From Streptomyces sp. NRRL F-6492 (GTDB lineage Bacteria; Actinomycetota; Actinomycetes; Streptomycetales; Streptomycetaceae): 64,000 nt of DNA. Made by a program: the position numbers and the translations under genes. Under the pieces are notes generated by a model. That model made no database searches. It worked only from the letters and a program-made list of their open reading frames with translations, and was not told the origin of the DNA. The stretch spans positions 62,001-126,000 of the forward strand of contig NZ_LGEG01000255.1 in assembly GCF_001280125.1 (NCBI RefSeq), given 5' to 3'. Position 1 is the stretch's first letter. Each line of letters starts with the position of its first letter. This document shows, piece by piece, positions 17,879 through 26,033 of the stretch.

Positions 17879-18763
17879 TCAGTCGTCGCCCTGGAGGATC
17901 GACAGCAGACGCAGCATCTCCAGGTAGATCCACACCAGGGTCATGGTGAGACCGAAGGCGGCCAGCCAGGCCTCCTCGCGCGGCGCGCCGTAGTTCACGC
18001 CGTCCTCGACCTGCTTGAAGTCGAGGGCGAGGAAGCAGGCGCCGAGGATGATGCCGATGACGCCGAACAGGATGCCGAGGCCACCGCTGCGGAAGCCGAG
18101 GCCGTCACCGCCGGCGAAGACGGCGAACAGCAGGTTGGTCACCATGAGGAGCATGAAGCCCATCGCGGCGGCCATCACGAAGCCGTAGAAGCGCCGGTTG
18201 ACCCGGATCCAGCCCATCTTGTAGGCGATGAGCACACCGGCGAAGACCGCCATGGTGCCCAGGACCGCCTGGATGACGACGCCGTCGGCGATGTACGTCG
18301 AGACGGCGGCCGAGATCACTCCGAGGAAGACGCCCTCGAAGGCGGCGTAGCCCAGGATCAGCGCGGGCGACGGCTTGCGCTTGAAGGACTGCACGAGCGA
18401 CAGGACGAGGGCGACCAGGGCGGCGCCGATGGCGATGCCGTAGGACTTGCCCAGGTTCGCCGGGTCGACCGGCAGCAGCAGCCAGGACAGGACGGCGGTG
18501 AGCACGACCGTGCCGAGCGTCATGGCCGTGCGGCTCACGACGTCGTCGATCGTCATCACGTTGCCGCGGGCCTGCTGCGGGGCTCCGAGCTGCGTGTCCT
18601 GCGGGGCGTACGGGTTGGTCGCGTACGGGTTCGTCGCGCCCTCGGCGTACGGGTTGGTTCCGACGGCGGGGCCCCCGGCCTGCGGCTGCTGCGCGTTGAA
18701 GCCCGCGTAGCCGTTGTCGCGGCTGAACCCCCGTCGCGAGAAGACCGGGTTGCTGCTCCTCAT
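17879..18763 (-). CDS. Bax inhibitor-1/YccA family membrane protein
   Basis: The 294-residue protein has about 60 N-terminal cytosolic residues with NPYA repeats (GTNPYAEGATNPYATNPYAP), then seven hydrophobic segments from about residue 85 (TAMTLGTVVLTAVLSWLLLP through LAAFGLTMTLVWIYLEML). The BI-1 hallmarks are present: YAAFEGVFLGVIS in the third/fourth segment, and GILFGVIGIILGACFLALDFKQVEDGVNYGAP with the conserved acidic D-F residues implicated in pH-dependent calcium leak in homologues. It ends RLLSILQGDD. Physiological role in actinomycetes is unclear. The NPYA tail varies in repeat number in such proteins. Confidence 0.9.
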   Translation of the reverse strand: MRSSNPVFSRRGFSRDNGYAGFNAQQPQAGGPAVGTNPYAEGATNPYATNPYAPQDTQLGAPQQARGNVMTIDDVVSRTAMTLGTVVLTAVLSWLLLPVDPANLGKSYGIAIGAALVALVLSLVQSFKRKPSPALILGYAAFEGVFLGVISAAVSTYIADGVVIQAVLGTMAVFAGVLIAYKMGWIRVNRRFYGFVMAAAMGFMLLMVTNLLFAVFAGGDGLGFRSGGLGILFGVIGIILGACFLALDFKQVEDGVNYGAPREEAWLAAFGLTMTLVWIYLEMLRLLSILQGDD

Positions 18764-18946
18764 CTCACTCCTCCATGGCAGACCGCACGGCGCGGCCTTG
18801 CGTCAAGGGTAATGCGTAGGCAAAAGAAACTCCCTAGTGCTCGGGGAGGATCTTTCCCTCATCTTCCCGCTCTTCCTCTCCGGAGTCGCGGGGTGTACGC
18901 CCCCTCCGCCGGGACCGGCCGGGCGGCCGGTCCCGGGGGCCGGTCC

Positions 18947-20419
18947 TCAGGGCCGCTCGCCGGGGGCGTCGACCCGTTCCAGCAGGGAGATCCCGCTCCG
19001 GCGCTCGACGAGCCGGTAGCCGGGGACGTGCGGAGCGCCGGACTCCAGGGACTTCCCGGTGGCGCATTCCGGATCGGACGGATCGGCGTTGTCGTAGACC
19101 ATCCAGCGGGGCCGTTCCTTCGGCTCGAAGGAACGCGGGAAGAGGCACACCTCGCTGACGGTGGTCCGGTACGCCAGCTGGGCCGCGAGGCGATTGGACG
19201 CGGCCACCGTGGCGCCGTCGGGGATCTTCCCGAGGATTTCGCCGGTCACGCGCACGTGCTCGGACGCGACCCATGTCCGCGGCAGCACGAGTTCGTGGAA
19301 CGGGGAGGTGAAGAAGGTGACGCCCGTGGCGACCGCCCCGATCACGGCGGCGTGCAGGAGCCTGCGGGTGATCATCCGTCCCGAGGCGACCGCGTGGACC
19401 GCCGCGGCGAAGGCGACGGGCATCAGGATCGCGCTGTAGTGGAAGTCCATTCCCCAGTAGTTGGGGAAATCGGAGGTGAAGCGCCAGGCGAGCGTGGGGA
19501 GCATGACGATCAGGAGCGGGGAACGGACCGCCAGGAATCCGGTGGGGGCGACGAGCATGAGGAGCGTGAGCCATTTGACCGGCGGCCAGAAGGTGGCCAC
19601 GGCTTTCACCAGGAGGCCCTTCTCCTCGGGTTCCGCGGGCGGCCAGTAGGCGAACTCGCCGAGCGGATTGACGGAGGGGAGGACGACGAACATCGCGAGG
19701 GCCGTCGCCACGATCCCGAAGAGGGCCAGCAGGATTCCCGTGCGCCGGGGCCCCTTCCACGCGACGTACGCGCCGACCGCGGCCACCGTGAGCCCGAGGT
19801 CCTCCTTGACCAGGACCAGGGGGATCGCCCAGAGGACGGCCGCGCGCCACTTCTCGCGGCCGGCGGCGCACACGGAGAACGCGAGCAGCGGGACCGCGAA
19901 GGCCACTTCGTGGAAGTCGAACTGGACGAGTTCCGCGATCCCCCAGGAGGCGCCGTAGGAGATTCCGATCCAATAGGCGAATTTCCGGCCCCCGACCTCG
20001 TGGGCCCACCTCGTGATCGGAAGGACGGAGACCGCCACCAGGGCCGCCTGGCAGACCAGGAGCGTATAGCTCGACGGGAACACCTTGTACACGGGCCCGA
20101 GTACCGCGAGGATCGGGTGGAAATGGTCCCCGAGCGCGTTGTATCCGGTTCCCTTGAGGGGGGCGTACGGGGCGGTGAACTCCGAGTAGGACTTCGCTAT
20201 CTGGGTGAAGATCCCCAGGTCGTATCCGGTCGTGAGGTGTATCGCGTGCCGCCGGGCGGACAGCGTCAGATAGACCAGGAAGAAAATCCCGGAAAGGAGG
20301 AGTGCGGGCTTCTTCGAATACCGCTCCGCCGGTTTCGGTACATTCCCCGCGGGTGCCGCGCCACCGCCTTCCGGTGCGCGCCGCTGGGAGGGCACTACCG
20401 AAAGGTTCAGGATGTTCAT
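18947..20419 (-). CDS. DUF2079 polytopic membrane protein
   Basis: The 490-residue product has a Pro-rich cytosolic N-terminus, then about 9-10 transmembrane segments from residue 38 (PALLLSGIFFLVYLTLSA). The DUF2079 signature appears early: TTGYDLGIFTQIAKSYSEF, GDHFHPILAVLGPVYKVFPSS, and FDFHEVAFAVPLLAFS with LVLVKEDLGLT. About 130 C-terminal residues are outside the membrane and carry PRTWVASEHVR, IPDGATVAASNRLAAQLAYR and YDNADPSDPECATG. DUF2079 proteins resemble GT-C glycosyltransferases and are thought to modify cell-envelope sugars; the acceptor is unknown. Codons include more A/T-ending forms than neighbours, a mild sign of a different history. Confidence 0.88.
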   Translation of the reverse strand: MNILNLSVVPSQRRAPEGGGAAPAGNVPKPAERYSKKPALLLSGIFFLVYLTLSARRHAIHLTTGYDLGIFTQIAKSYSEFTAPYAPLKGTGYNALGDHFHPILAVLGPVYKVFPSSYTLLVCQAALVAVSVLPITRWAHEVGGRKFAYWIGISYGASWGIAELVQFDFHEVAFAVPLLAFSVCAAGREKWRAAVLWAIPLVLVKEDLGLTVAAVGAYVAWKGPRRTGILLALFGIVATALAMFVVLPSVNPLGEFAYWPPAEPEEKGLLVKAVATFWPPVKWLTLLMLVAPTGFLAVRSPLLIVMLPTLAWRFTSDFPNYWGMDFHYSAILMPVAFAAAVHAVASGRMITRRLLHAAVIGAVATGVTFFTSPFHELVLPRTWVASEHVRVTGEILGKIPDGATVAASNRLAAQLAYRTTVSEVCLFPRSFEPKERPRWMVYDNADPSDPECATGKSLESGAPHVPGYRLVERRSGISLLERVDAPGERP

Positions 20420-20648
20420 GTCGACATGAGAACCTAACAGGAGGCGGAGGGGCCCTATAGGGTAACAGGGGCGATCGGCGGGCCCCGGGGGCGCTGCGGG
20501 CCTCCGGACGGGCGGGTACGCGGGCGGGGGAAACGGAACGGTCCGCTCCGTACGCGCGGGGCGTCCGGCGCACGTCCCGACCTCCCGGAGGGCGCGGAGG
20601 GGCCGGTGCCGAACGGGCGGTCCCGCCGGTCGGCGGCACGGTCGACGG

Positions 20649-20733
20649 TGGTGCCCGGAACCGGACTCGAACCGGTACGGCCCGAAGGCCAGCGAGGTTT
20701 AAGCTCGCCGTGTCTGCATTCCACCATCCGGGC
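20649..20733 (-). tRNA. bldA: tRNA-Leu(UAA), the bldA tRNA
   Basis: Read on the minus strand, the acceptor GCCCGGA (20733-20727) pairs with TCCGGGC (20659-20653). The D-arm is GTGGAATGCAGACAC, the anticodon stem GCGAG/CTCGC encloses the loop CTTAAAC, a long variable arm GGCCTTCGGGCC marks class II, and the T-arm CCGGTTCGAGTCCGG is followed by discriminator A and an encoded CCA (20651-20649). The anticodon at 20701-20699 is TAA, reading UUA. In Streptomyces the sole efficient UUA-reading tRNA is bldA, which controls translation of TTA-containing developmental, secondary-metabolite and mobile-element genes. It stands alone, with 229 nt to the DUF2079 start. Confidence 0.96.
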
Positions 20734-21121
20734 GTCGCGAAGCTCCGCGTTGGCACGTGAGCCTATCGGGGCGCTTCCCTCGTTCAGCGGAACATCGCCC
20801 CTGATGTTGTCTTATTTTATTGAGGCCTGAGGGTGCGTCAGTGCAGGTGAGGGCCTTTTCCCCGAAGTGTGATGGGGGTCGCAGGCGCAAACCCGCACCC
20901 CGGGGAATGACGAAAAGTCGTCGCATTTGTGTCACCTCCGACCGGGGCCCCCGGCCCGGCGGCTCTCAGGGGCCCGGTCATACCTCAGGAGGAGACCCCG
21001 GGACCCCGGTCCGACTCCAGACTGTCCCGGGAACGGGCACGTGGACGGACGTCCCGGGGCGGAACGCTCGACACGATGGAGGGGTTCCCGAAACAGCCCC
21101 GCAGTGACAGGAGTCCCCCTC
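20734..21121. other. Intergenic region between bldA and the ABC transporter
   Basis: 388 nt. The first 90 nt, in an unusually AT-rich patch (ttgtcttattttattgag at 20805-20822), should hold the bldA promoter on the minus strand. The remainder is GC-rich leader of the ABC gene ending in CAGGAG before GTG 21122. Small open frames here have Arg/Pro/Gly-rich non-protein composition and no ribosome-binding site, so I call none. Confidence 0.5.
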
Positions 21122-21892
21122 GTGACCACCTCCCCCACCGTGTCCCGCGCCACCGCGGTGGCCGCCCGCGCCACGGATCTCTCCAAGGTCTACGGGCAGG
21201 GCGAGACCCAGGTGGTCGCGCTCGACCACGTCACCGTGGACTTCCGGCAGGGCGAGTTCACCGCCATCATGGGCCCCTCCGGATCCGGCAAGTCGACGCT
21301 CATGCACTGCGTCGCCGGCCTGGACTCCTTCTCCTCCGGCTCCGTGCGGATCGGCGAGACCGAGCTGTCCACCCTCAAGGACAAGCACCTCACCCAGCTG
21401 CGCCGGGACAAGATCGGCTTCATCTTCCAGGCCTTCAACCTGCTGCCGACGCTGACGGCCATGGAGAACATCACGCTGCCGATGGACATCGCGGGCCGTA
21501 AGGCCGACAAGCAGTGGGTCCAGCAGGTCATCGACATGCTCGGCCTCTCCGGCCGGCTCACCCACCGCCCCACCGAGCTCTCCGGCGGCCAGCAGCAGCG
21601 CGTGGCCGTGGCCCGCGCGCTCGCCTCCCGCCCCGAGATCATCTTCGGCGACGAGCCGACCGGAAACCTGGACTCCCGCTCGGGCGCCGAGGTCCTCGGC
21701 TTCCTGCGCAACTCGGTGCGGGAGCTGGGCCAGACCGTCGTCATGGTCACCCACGACCCCGTCGCCGCCTCCTACGCGGACCGCGTGATCTTCCTCGCCG
21801 ACGGCCGCATCGTCGACGAGATGCTGAGCCCGACGGCGGACGGCGTGCTCGACCGCATGAAGGCCTTCGACGCCAAGGGCCGTACGAGCTGA
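21122..21892 (+). CDS. ABC transporter ATP-binding protein (MacB/LolD type)
   Basis: This is the ATPase subunit of a mechanotransmission-type ABC exporter. The 256-residue product shows Walker A GPSGSGKST, Q-loop FIFQAFNLLP, signature LSGGQQQRVAVARAL, Walker B EIIFGDEPTGNLDS and switch His MVTHDPVAASYADR. The LPTLTAMENITLPM and GNLDSRSGAEVL sequences are typical of the MacB/LolD/FtsE group. The start is GTG 21122 (VTTSPTVSRATAVAARATDLSKVYG), with CAGGAG 8 nt upstream; longer open frames upstream are non-coding in composition. It is 76 nt from its permease. The substrate is unknown: lipoprotein, peptide or antibiotic export are the usual options. Confidence 0.95.
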   Translation: MTTSPTVSRATAVAARATDLSKVYGQGETQVVALDHVTVDFRQGEFTAIMGPSGSGKSTLMHCVAGLDSFSSGSVRIGETELSTLKDKHLTQLRRDKIGFIFQAFNLLPTLTAMENITLPMDIAGRKADKQWVQQVIDMLGLSGRLTHRPTELSGGQQQRVAVARALASRPEIIFGDEPTGNLDSRSGAEVLGFLRNSVRELGQTVVMVTHDPVAASYADRVIFLADGRIVDEMLSPTADGVLDRMKAFDAKGRTS

Positions 21893-21968
21893 CGCCGCGA
21901 GGAGCGGCCCCGTAGCGCGCCCCGCGCCCCCGACCTCCGTCCGTCCCACCCTCCGTTCAGGACACCCC

Positions 21969-24500
21969 ATGTTCCGTACCGCCCTGCGCAACGTGCTCGC
22001 GCACAAGGCGAGACTGCTGATGACCGTCCTCGCCGTGATGCTCGGCGTGGCCTTCGTCTCCGGCACCCTCGTCTTCACCGACACCCTCTCCCAGGCCTTC
22101 CGCAACCAGTCGGCGAAGAGCTACGACGACGTCGCCGTCGCCGTCGAGATGCACCCCGACCCCGAGCAGGCCCGGCAGGCCCCCGGCCTCTCCCAGAAGG
22201 ACGTCGACGAGGTCGCCGGGCTCGACGGGGTCGCCTCCGTCGCCCCGCGCGTCGGCGGCTTCGCGGGCGTGCCCGACAAGAACGGCAAGCTGATCGGCGT
22301 CGGCTGGTCCAACAAGGGCACCAACTTCGCCCCCGGCAAGGACGGCAAGGACCGCGCGTACGCCTTCGCCACGGGCGACGGGCCGACCCGCGACGGCGAG
22401 ATCGCCCTCGACAGGGCCTCCGCGGACAAGGGCGGCTACGAGGTCGGCGACACCGTCCGGGTGGCCACCAACGGCCCGGTGAAGGAGTACGTCCTCTCCG
22501 GCGTCTTCACCACCGAGGACGGCGCCGTCAACGCCGGCGGCAGCCTGGTCCTCTTCGACACCTCCGTGGCCCAGAAGCTGTACCTGAAGCCCGGGTTCTT
22601 CCAGGAGCTGACCGTCACGGCCGCCCCCGGCGCGCAGGCGGACAAGCTGCTCGACGAGGTCCTGAAGGTGGTCCCGAAGGCGGCCACCGCCCAGACCGGG
22701 CAGGCCCTCGCCGACCGGCAGGCCGAGGACATCGAGGCCGGGCTCGGCGCGCTCAACCAGGTCCTCCTGGGCTTCGCGGGCATCGCGCTCTTCGTCGGCG
22801 TCTTCCTGATCGCCAACACCTTCACGATGCTGGTCGCCCAGCGCACCAAGGAACTGGCCCTGATGCGCGCGGTCGGCGCCTCGCGCAAGCAGATCACCCG
22901 CTCCGTCCTCGCCGAGGCCGGTCTGGTCGGTCTGGTCGCCTCGACCGTCGGCCTCGTCCTGGGCGTCGGCCTCGCGGTCGCGCTCCGGTCGGCCATGAAC
23001 GCCTTCGACCTGAAGATCCCGGCCGGCGGCCTGGTCATCGGCCCCGCGCCCGTCGTCTCCGCGTTCGCCGTCGGCGTCCTGATCACCATGCTCGCCGCCT
23101 GGCTGCCCGGCCGCCGCGCCGCGAGGATCCCGCCGGTCGCCGCCATGAACAGCGTGCACGCCACCGCGAGCACCAAGTCGCTCGTCGTGCGCAACTCCGT
23201 CGGTGCCGCGTTCACCGCGCTCGGCGTCGTCCTGATCGTGCTCGGCGCGGGCCAGGGCGGGGACGAGGGCCGGATGCTCATCGCGGGCGGCGCGTTCCTC
23301 ACCCTCATCGGCGTGATCATCCTGATCCCGATGCTGTCGCGGCCCGTGATCGCCCTGATCCGCCCGCTGTTCGTCGGCCTCTTCGGGATCTCCGGCAAGC
23401 TCGCCGGGCTGAACGCGGTCCGCAACCCGCGCCGCACCGGCGCCACCGCCTCCGCGCTCGCCATCGGCCTGACCCTGGTCACCGGCCTCTCGGTGCTCGG
23501 CGCGACCGTCGGCGCGGCCATCGACAAGATGACCGTCGACCAGATCAAGGCCGACTACATGGTCACCATGGCCAGCGGCGACAGCCTGGGCGAGGAGGCC
23601 ATCACCGCCCTCGCGAAGGCCCCCGGCGTCACGGCCGTCTCCCCGCAGCAGGCCGGCGCCCTGGAGCTGAAGGGCTCGTTCGTCTCGGCCTCCGGCGTCA
23701 CCCCCGGCGACATCGAGAAGGTCCTCAACCTCCACGTCGTGAACGGCTCGCTGGCCTCGCTGGGCAAGGGCCGGATCGCGGTCGCCGACAAGACCGCCGA
23801 GAAGCGCGGCCTGAAGGTCGGCGACACGGTCCCGGTCGAGTACCTGGACAAGGCCGAGGGCAGGCTGACCGTCGGCGCGATCTACGAGGAGAGCGAGTTC
23901 GTCTCCCCCGTCATGATCGACCGCAAGCTGATCAACGCCCACGAGCAGCAGCCCTACACGCGGGAGGTCTACGTCGCGATGGACGGCGGCGCCTCCGACG
24001 CCAACGCCGAGGCGCTGTCGAAGGCCATGGGTGACAACCCCGGCATCACCGTGATGAACCACAAGGACATCCGCGACGCCTTCGGCGGCCCGATCAACCT
24101 GCTCCTGAACATCGTCTACGGCCTGCTCGGCATGGCCCTGGTGATCGCCGTCCTCGGCGTCGTCAACACCCTCGCGATGTCCGTCTTCGAGCGCCAGCAG
24201 GAGATCGGCATGCTCCGGGCGATCGGTCTCGACCGGCGCCGGGTGAAGCGGATGGTGCGTCTGGAGGCCGTGGTCATCTCGGTGTTCGGCGCGATCGTCG
24301 GCATCGGCCTCGGCGCGTTCCTCGGCTGGGCGATCGGCGAGACCTTCAAGAGCAGCCTGCCGGGCTACGCCCTGGTGCTGCCCTGGGAGCGGATCGGCGT
24401 CTTCCTGCTGCTTGCCGGCCTGGTCGGCGTCCTCGCCTCGCTGTGGCCGGCCCGCAGCGCGGCCCGGCTGAACATGCTCGCCGCCATCAAGGCCGAGTAG
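21969..24500 (+). CDS. ABC transporter permease, FtsX/MacB type (two FtsX domains)
   Basis: The 843-residue product starts MFRTALRNVLAHKARLLMTVLAVMLGVAFVSGTLVFTDTL, the standard first segment of MacB-like permeases. A large extracytoplasmic domain follows (residues ~45-250). An FtsX core has three segments (LLGFAGIALFVGVFLIANTFTM, AEAGLVGLVASTVGLVLG, VSAFAVGVLITMLAAW), then one or two extra segments, a second extracytoplasmic domain (~530-700) and a second FtsX core (LLNIVYGLLGMALVIAVLGVVNTLAMSVFERQQEIGMLRAIGLDRR ... LLAGLVGVLASLWPARSAARLNMLAAIKAE). One polypeptide therefore carries both halves. It works with the upstream ATPase. A GC hairpin follows the stop. Confidence 0.95.
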   Translation: MFRTALRNVLAHKARLLMTVLAVMLGVAFVSGTLVFTDTLSQAFRNQSAKSYDDVAVAVEMHPDPEQARQAPGLSQKDVDEVAGLDGVASVAPRVGGFAGVPDKNGKLIGVGWSNKGTNFAPGKDGKDRAYAFATGDGPTRDGEIALDRASADKGGYEVGDTVRVATNGPVKEYVLSGVFTTEDGAVNAGGSLVLFDTSVAQKLYLKPGFFQELTVTAAPGAQADKLLDEVLKVVPKAATAQTGQALADRQAEDIEAGLGALNQVLLGFAGIALFVGVFLIANTFTMLVAQRTKELALMRAVGASRKQITRSVLAEAGLVGLVASTVGLVLGVGLAVALRSAMNAFDLKIPAGGLVIGPAPVVSAFAVGVLITMLAAWLPGRRAARIPPVAAMNSVHATASTKSLVVRNSVGAAFTALGVVLIVLGAGQGGDEGRMLIAGGAFLTLIGVIILIPMLSRPVIALIRPLFVGLFGISGKLAGLNAVRNPRRTGATASALAIGLTLVTGLSVLGATVGAAIDKMTVDQIKADYMVTMASGDSLGEEAITALAKAPGVTAVSPQQAGALELKGSFVSASGVTPGDIEKVLNLHVVNGSLASLGKGRIAVADKTAEKRGLKVGDTVPVEYLDKAEGRLTVGAIYEESEFVSPVMIDRKLINAHEQQPYTREVYVAMDGGASDANAEALSKAMGDNPGITVMNHKDIRDAFGGPINLLLNIVYGLLGMALVIAVLGVVNTLAMSVFERQQEIGMLRAIGLDRRRVKRMVRLEAVVISVFGAIVGIGLGAFLGWAIGETFKSSLPGYALVLPWERIGVFLLLAGLVGVLASLWPARSAARLNMLAAIKAE

Positions 24501-24518
24501 CCGCCCGCACCACCGGCG

Positions 24519-24553
24519 AAGGGCCGGCCTCCCACCCGGGAGGCCGGCCCCTT
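24519..24553. terminator. Bidirectional terminator between convergent genes
   Basis: AAGGGCCGGCCTCCC (24519-24533) pairs with GGGAGGCCGGCCCCTT (24538-24553), 15 bp with one bulged C. It is placed between the permease stop and the convergent methyltransferase stop. Confidence 0.85.
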
Positions 24554-24564
24554 CCGTACGTACG

Positions 24565-25866
24565 TCAGTCCGTCCCCCCGGTCCACACCCGCGTCCGCAG
24601 CGGCACCCCGCTCGTCCCCGGCGCCGGGGTCTTCACGGCGAGGAGCTGGTTCACGCCGATCCGGTTGCGTTCGAAGGAGACGGCGGAGGCGGCCATGTAG
24701 AGCCGCCAGACCCGGGCCCGGCCCGGCGAGACGAGCCGGACGGCCCGGTCCCAGTCGGCCTCCAGGTTGGCCACCCAGCGGCGCAGGGTCAGGGCGTAGT
24801 GCTCGCGGAGGGCCTCCACGTCCCGGACCTCGAAGCCCGCGTCCTCCAGGGTCGTCAGGGTGCGGCCCACGGGGGCGAGTTCGCCGTCGGGGAAGACGTA
24901 CGCGTCGATGAAGGGGTCGATCGCGTAGGCGGCCTCGTCGGGCTCGGGGCGCCGGGAGATCTGGTGGTTGAGCAGCCGCCCGCCGGTCCTGAGGAGCCCG
25001 TACAGGGCGTCGGCGTACTCCCGGTACCTCACGGCGCCGACGTGCTCGGCCATGCCGATGGAGGAGATCGCGTCGTACGGGCCGTCGGCGACGTCCCGGT
25101 AGTCCTGGACGCGGATCTCTATCCGGTCCGCCAGGCCCTCCTCGGCTATGCGCTTGCGGGCGTGGGCGGCCTGCTCGCGGGAGAGGGTGACGCCGACGAC
25201 CCGGGCGCCGTACTCCCGGGCGGCGTGCAGGGCCATGGAGCCCCAGCCGCAGCCGACGTCGAGGAGCCGGTCGCCCTCCTTCAGGGCCAGCTTGCGGGCG
25301 ACGAGGTCGAGCTTGTCGCGCTGGGCCTCCTCCAGGGTGCCGCCGGGGGTCCAGTAGGCGCACGAGTAGACCATCGACGGGCCGAGGACCAGTGCGTAGA
25401 AGTCGTTGCCGACGTCGTAGTGGTGGCTGATCGCCTGCCGGTCGCGGCGCCGGGTGTGCCGGCCGCCGCTGCGGCCGCGGACCTCCTCGGCCGGCGGCCC
25501 CGGCGGGGGGACGGGTCCGGCGAGCCGCAGCAGCTCACGGGCGGCGGCGCGCAGCCGGGGGTCGCGGGCGGCGGCGAGCAGGCCCCCGCCCCCGGCGTCG
25601 CGGTCCCAGAGGAGGCCGGAGACCCGGTCCAGGATCTCGTACAGGTCCCCCTCGACGTCGAGTTCCCCGGCCACCCAGGCGCGGACCAGGCCGAGTTCGC
25701 CGGGCTTCCAGATCATCCGCCGCAGGGCGCGGCGGTCGCGGAGGATCAGTACGGGAGCGTCCGCGGGACCGGCCTCGCTGCCGTCCCAGGCCCGCAGCCG
25801 GACCGGGAGCGGTCCTCCGAGGAGCTCTTGCGCGAGAGTCGTCAGCCGCGGCGCGGCGTCGGCCAT
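24565..25866 (-). CDS. Cyclopropane-fatty-acyl-phospholipid synthase-like SAM methyltransferase
   Basis: The 433-residue product has a CFA synthase layout: a variable N-terminal domain (APVLILRDRRALRRMIWKPGELGLVRAWVAGELDVEGDLYEIL, with the family-typical YV/WVAGELDVEGDL segment), then ISHHYDVGNDFYALVLGPSMVYSCAYW and the SAM motif LLDVGCGWGSMALHAA. The catalytic region YDAISSIGMAEHVG and YEFP-type C-terminal helices follow. It would transfer a methyl or methylene to unsaturated lipid chains at the membrane. ATG 25866 is preferred over the longer open frame because GGAGGTGGGCACC precedes it. It stands alone between two terminators. Confidence 0.9.
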   Translation of the reverse strand: MADAAPRLTTLAQELLGGPLPVRLRAWDGSEAGPADAPVLILRDRRALRRMIWKPGELGLVRAWVAGELDVEGDLYEILDRVSGLLWDRDAGGGGLLAAARDPRLRAAARELLRLAGPVPPPGPPAEEVRGRSGGRHTRRRDRQAISHHYDVGNDFYALVLGPSMVYSCAYWTPGGTLEEAQRDKLDLVARKLALKEGDRLLDVGCGWGSMALHAAREYGARVVGVTLSREQAAHARKRIAEEGLADRIEIRVQDYRDVADGPYDAISSIGMAEHVGAVRYREYADALYGLLRTGGRLLNHQISRRPEPDEAAYAIDPFIDAYVFPDGELAPVGRTLTTLEDAGFEVRDVEALREHYALTLRRWVANLEADWDRAVRLVSPGRARVWRLYMAASAVSFERNRIGVNQLLAVKTPAPGTSGVPLRTRVWTGGTD

Positions 25867-25971
25867 GGTGCCCACCTCCGTGATCCGTTCCCCAGGAACG
25901 TCCGTCACCAGGGGAACACCGTGCGTGGGCGTCCGCAGTCCCGTCGCGGCGCAACGAGTCGGCAAAACACC

Positions 25972-26010
25972 GAAGGGCCGTCCGCACCACGGATGGCGGA
26001 CGGCCCTTTC
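25972..26010. terminator. Terminator between ndh and the methyltransferase gene
   Basis: GAAGGGCCGTCCGC (25972-25985) and GCGGACGGCCCTTTC (25996-26010) form a perfect 14-bp stem, 24 nt downstream of the minus-strand ndh stop. Confidence 0.85.
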
Positions 26011-26033
26011 GGGTCACTGCTGCGGACGGGACG

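Noticed and set aside
20820..21107. 95-codon plus-strand frame between bldA and the ABC gene
   Set aside because: No ribosome-binding site, and Pro/Gly/Arg-rich composition with no recognisable motif. It lies in leader DNA.
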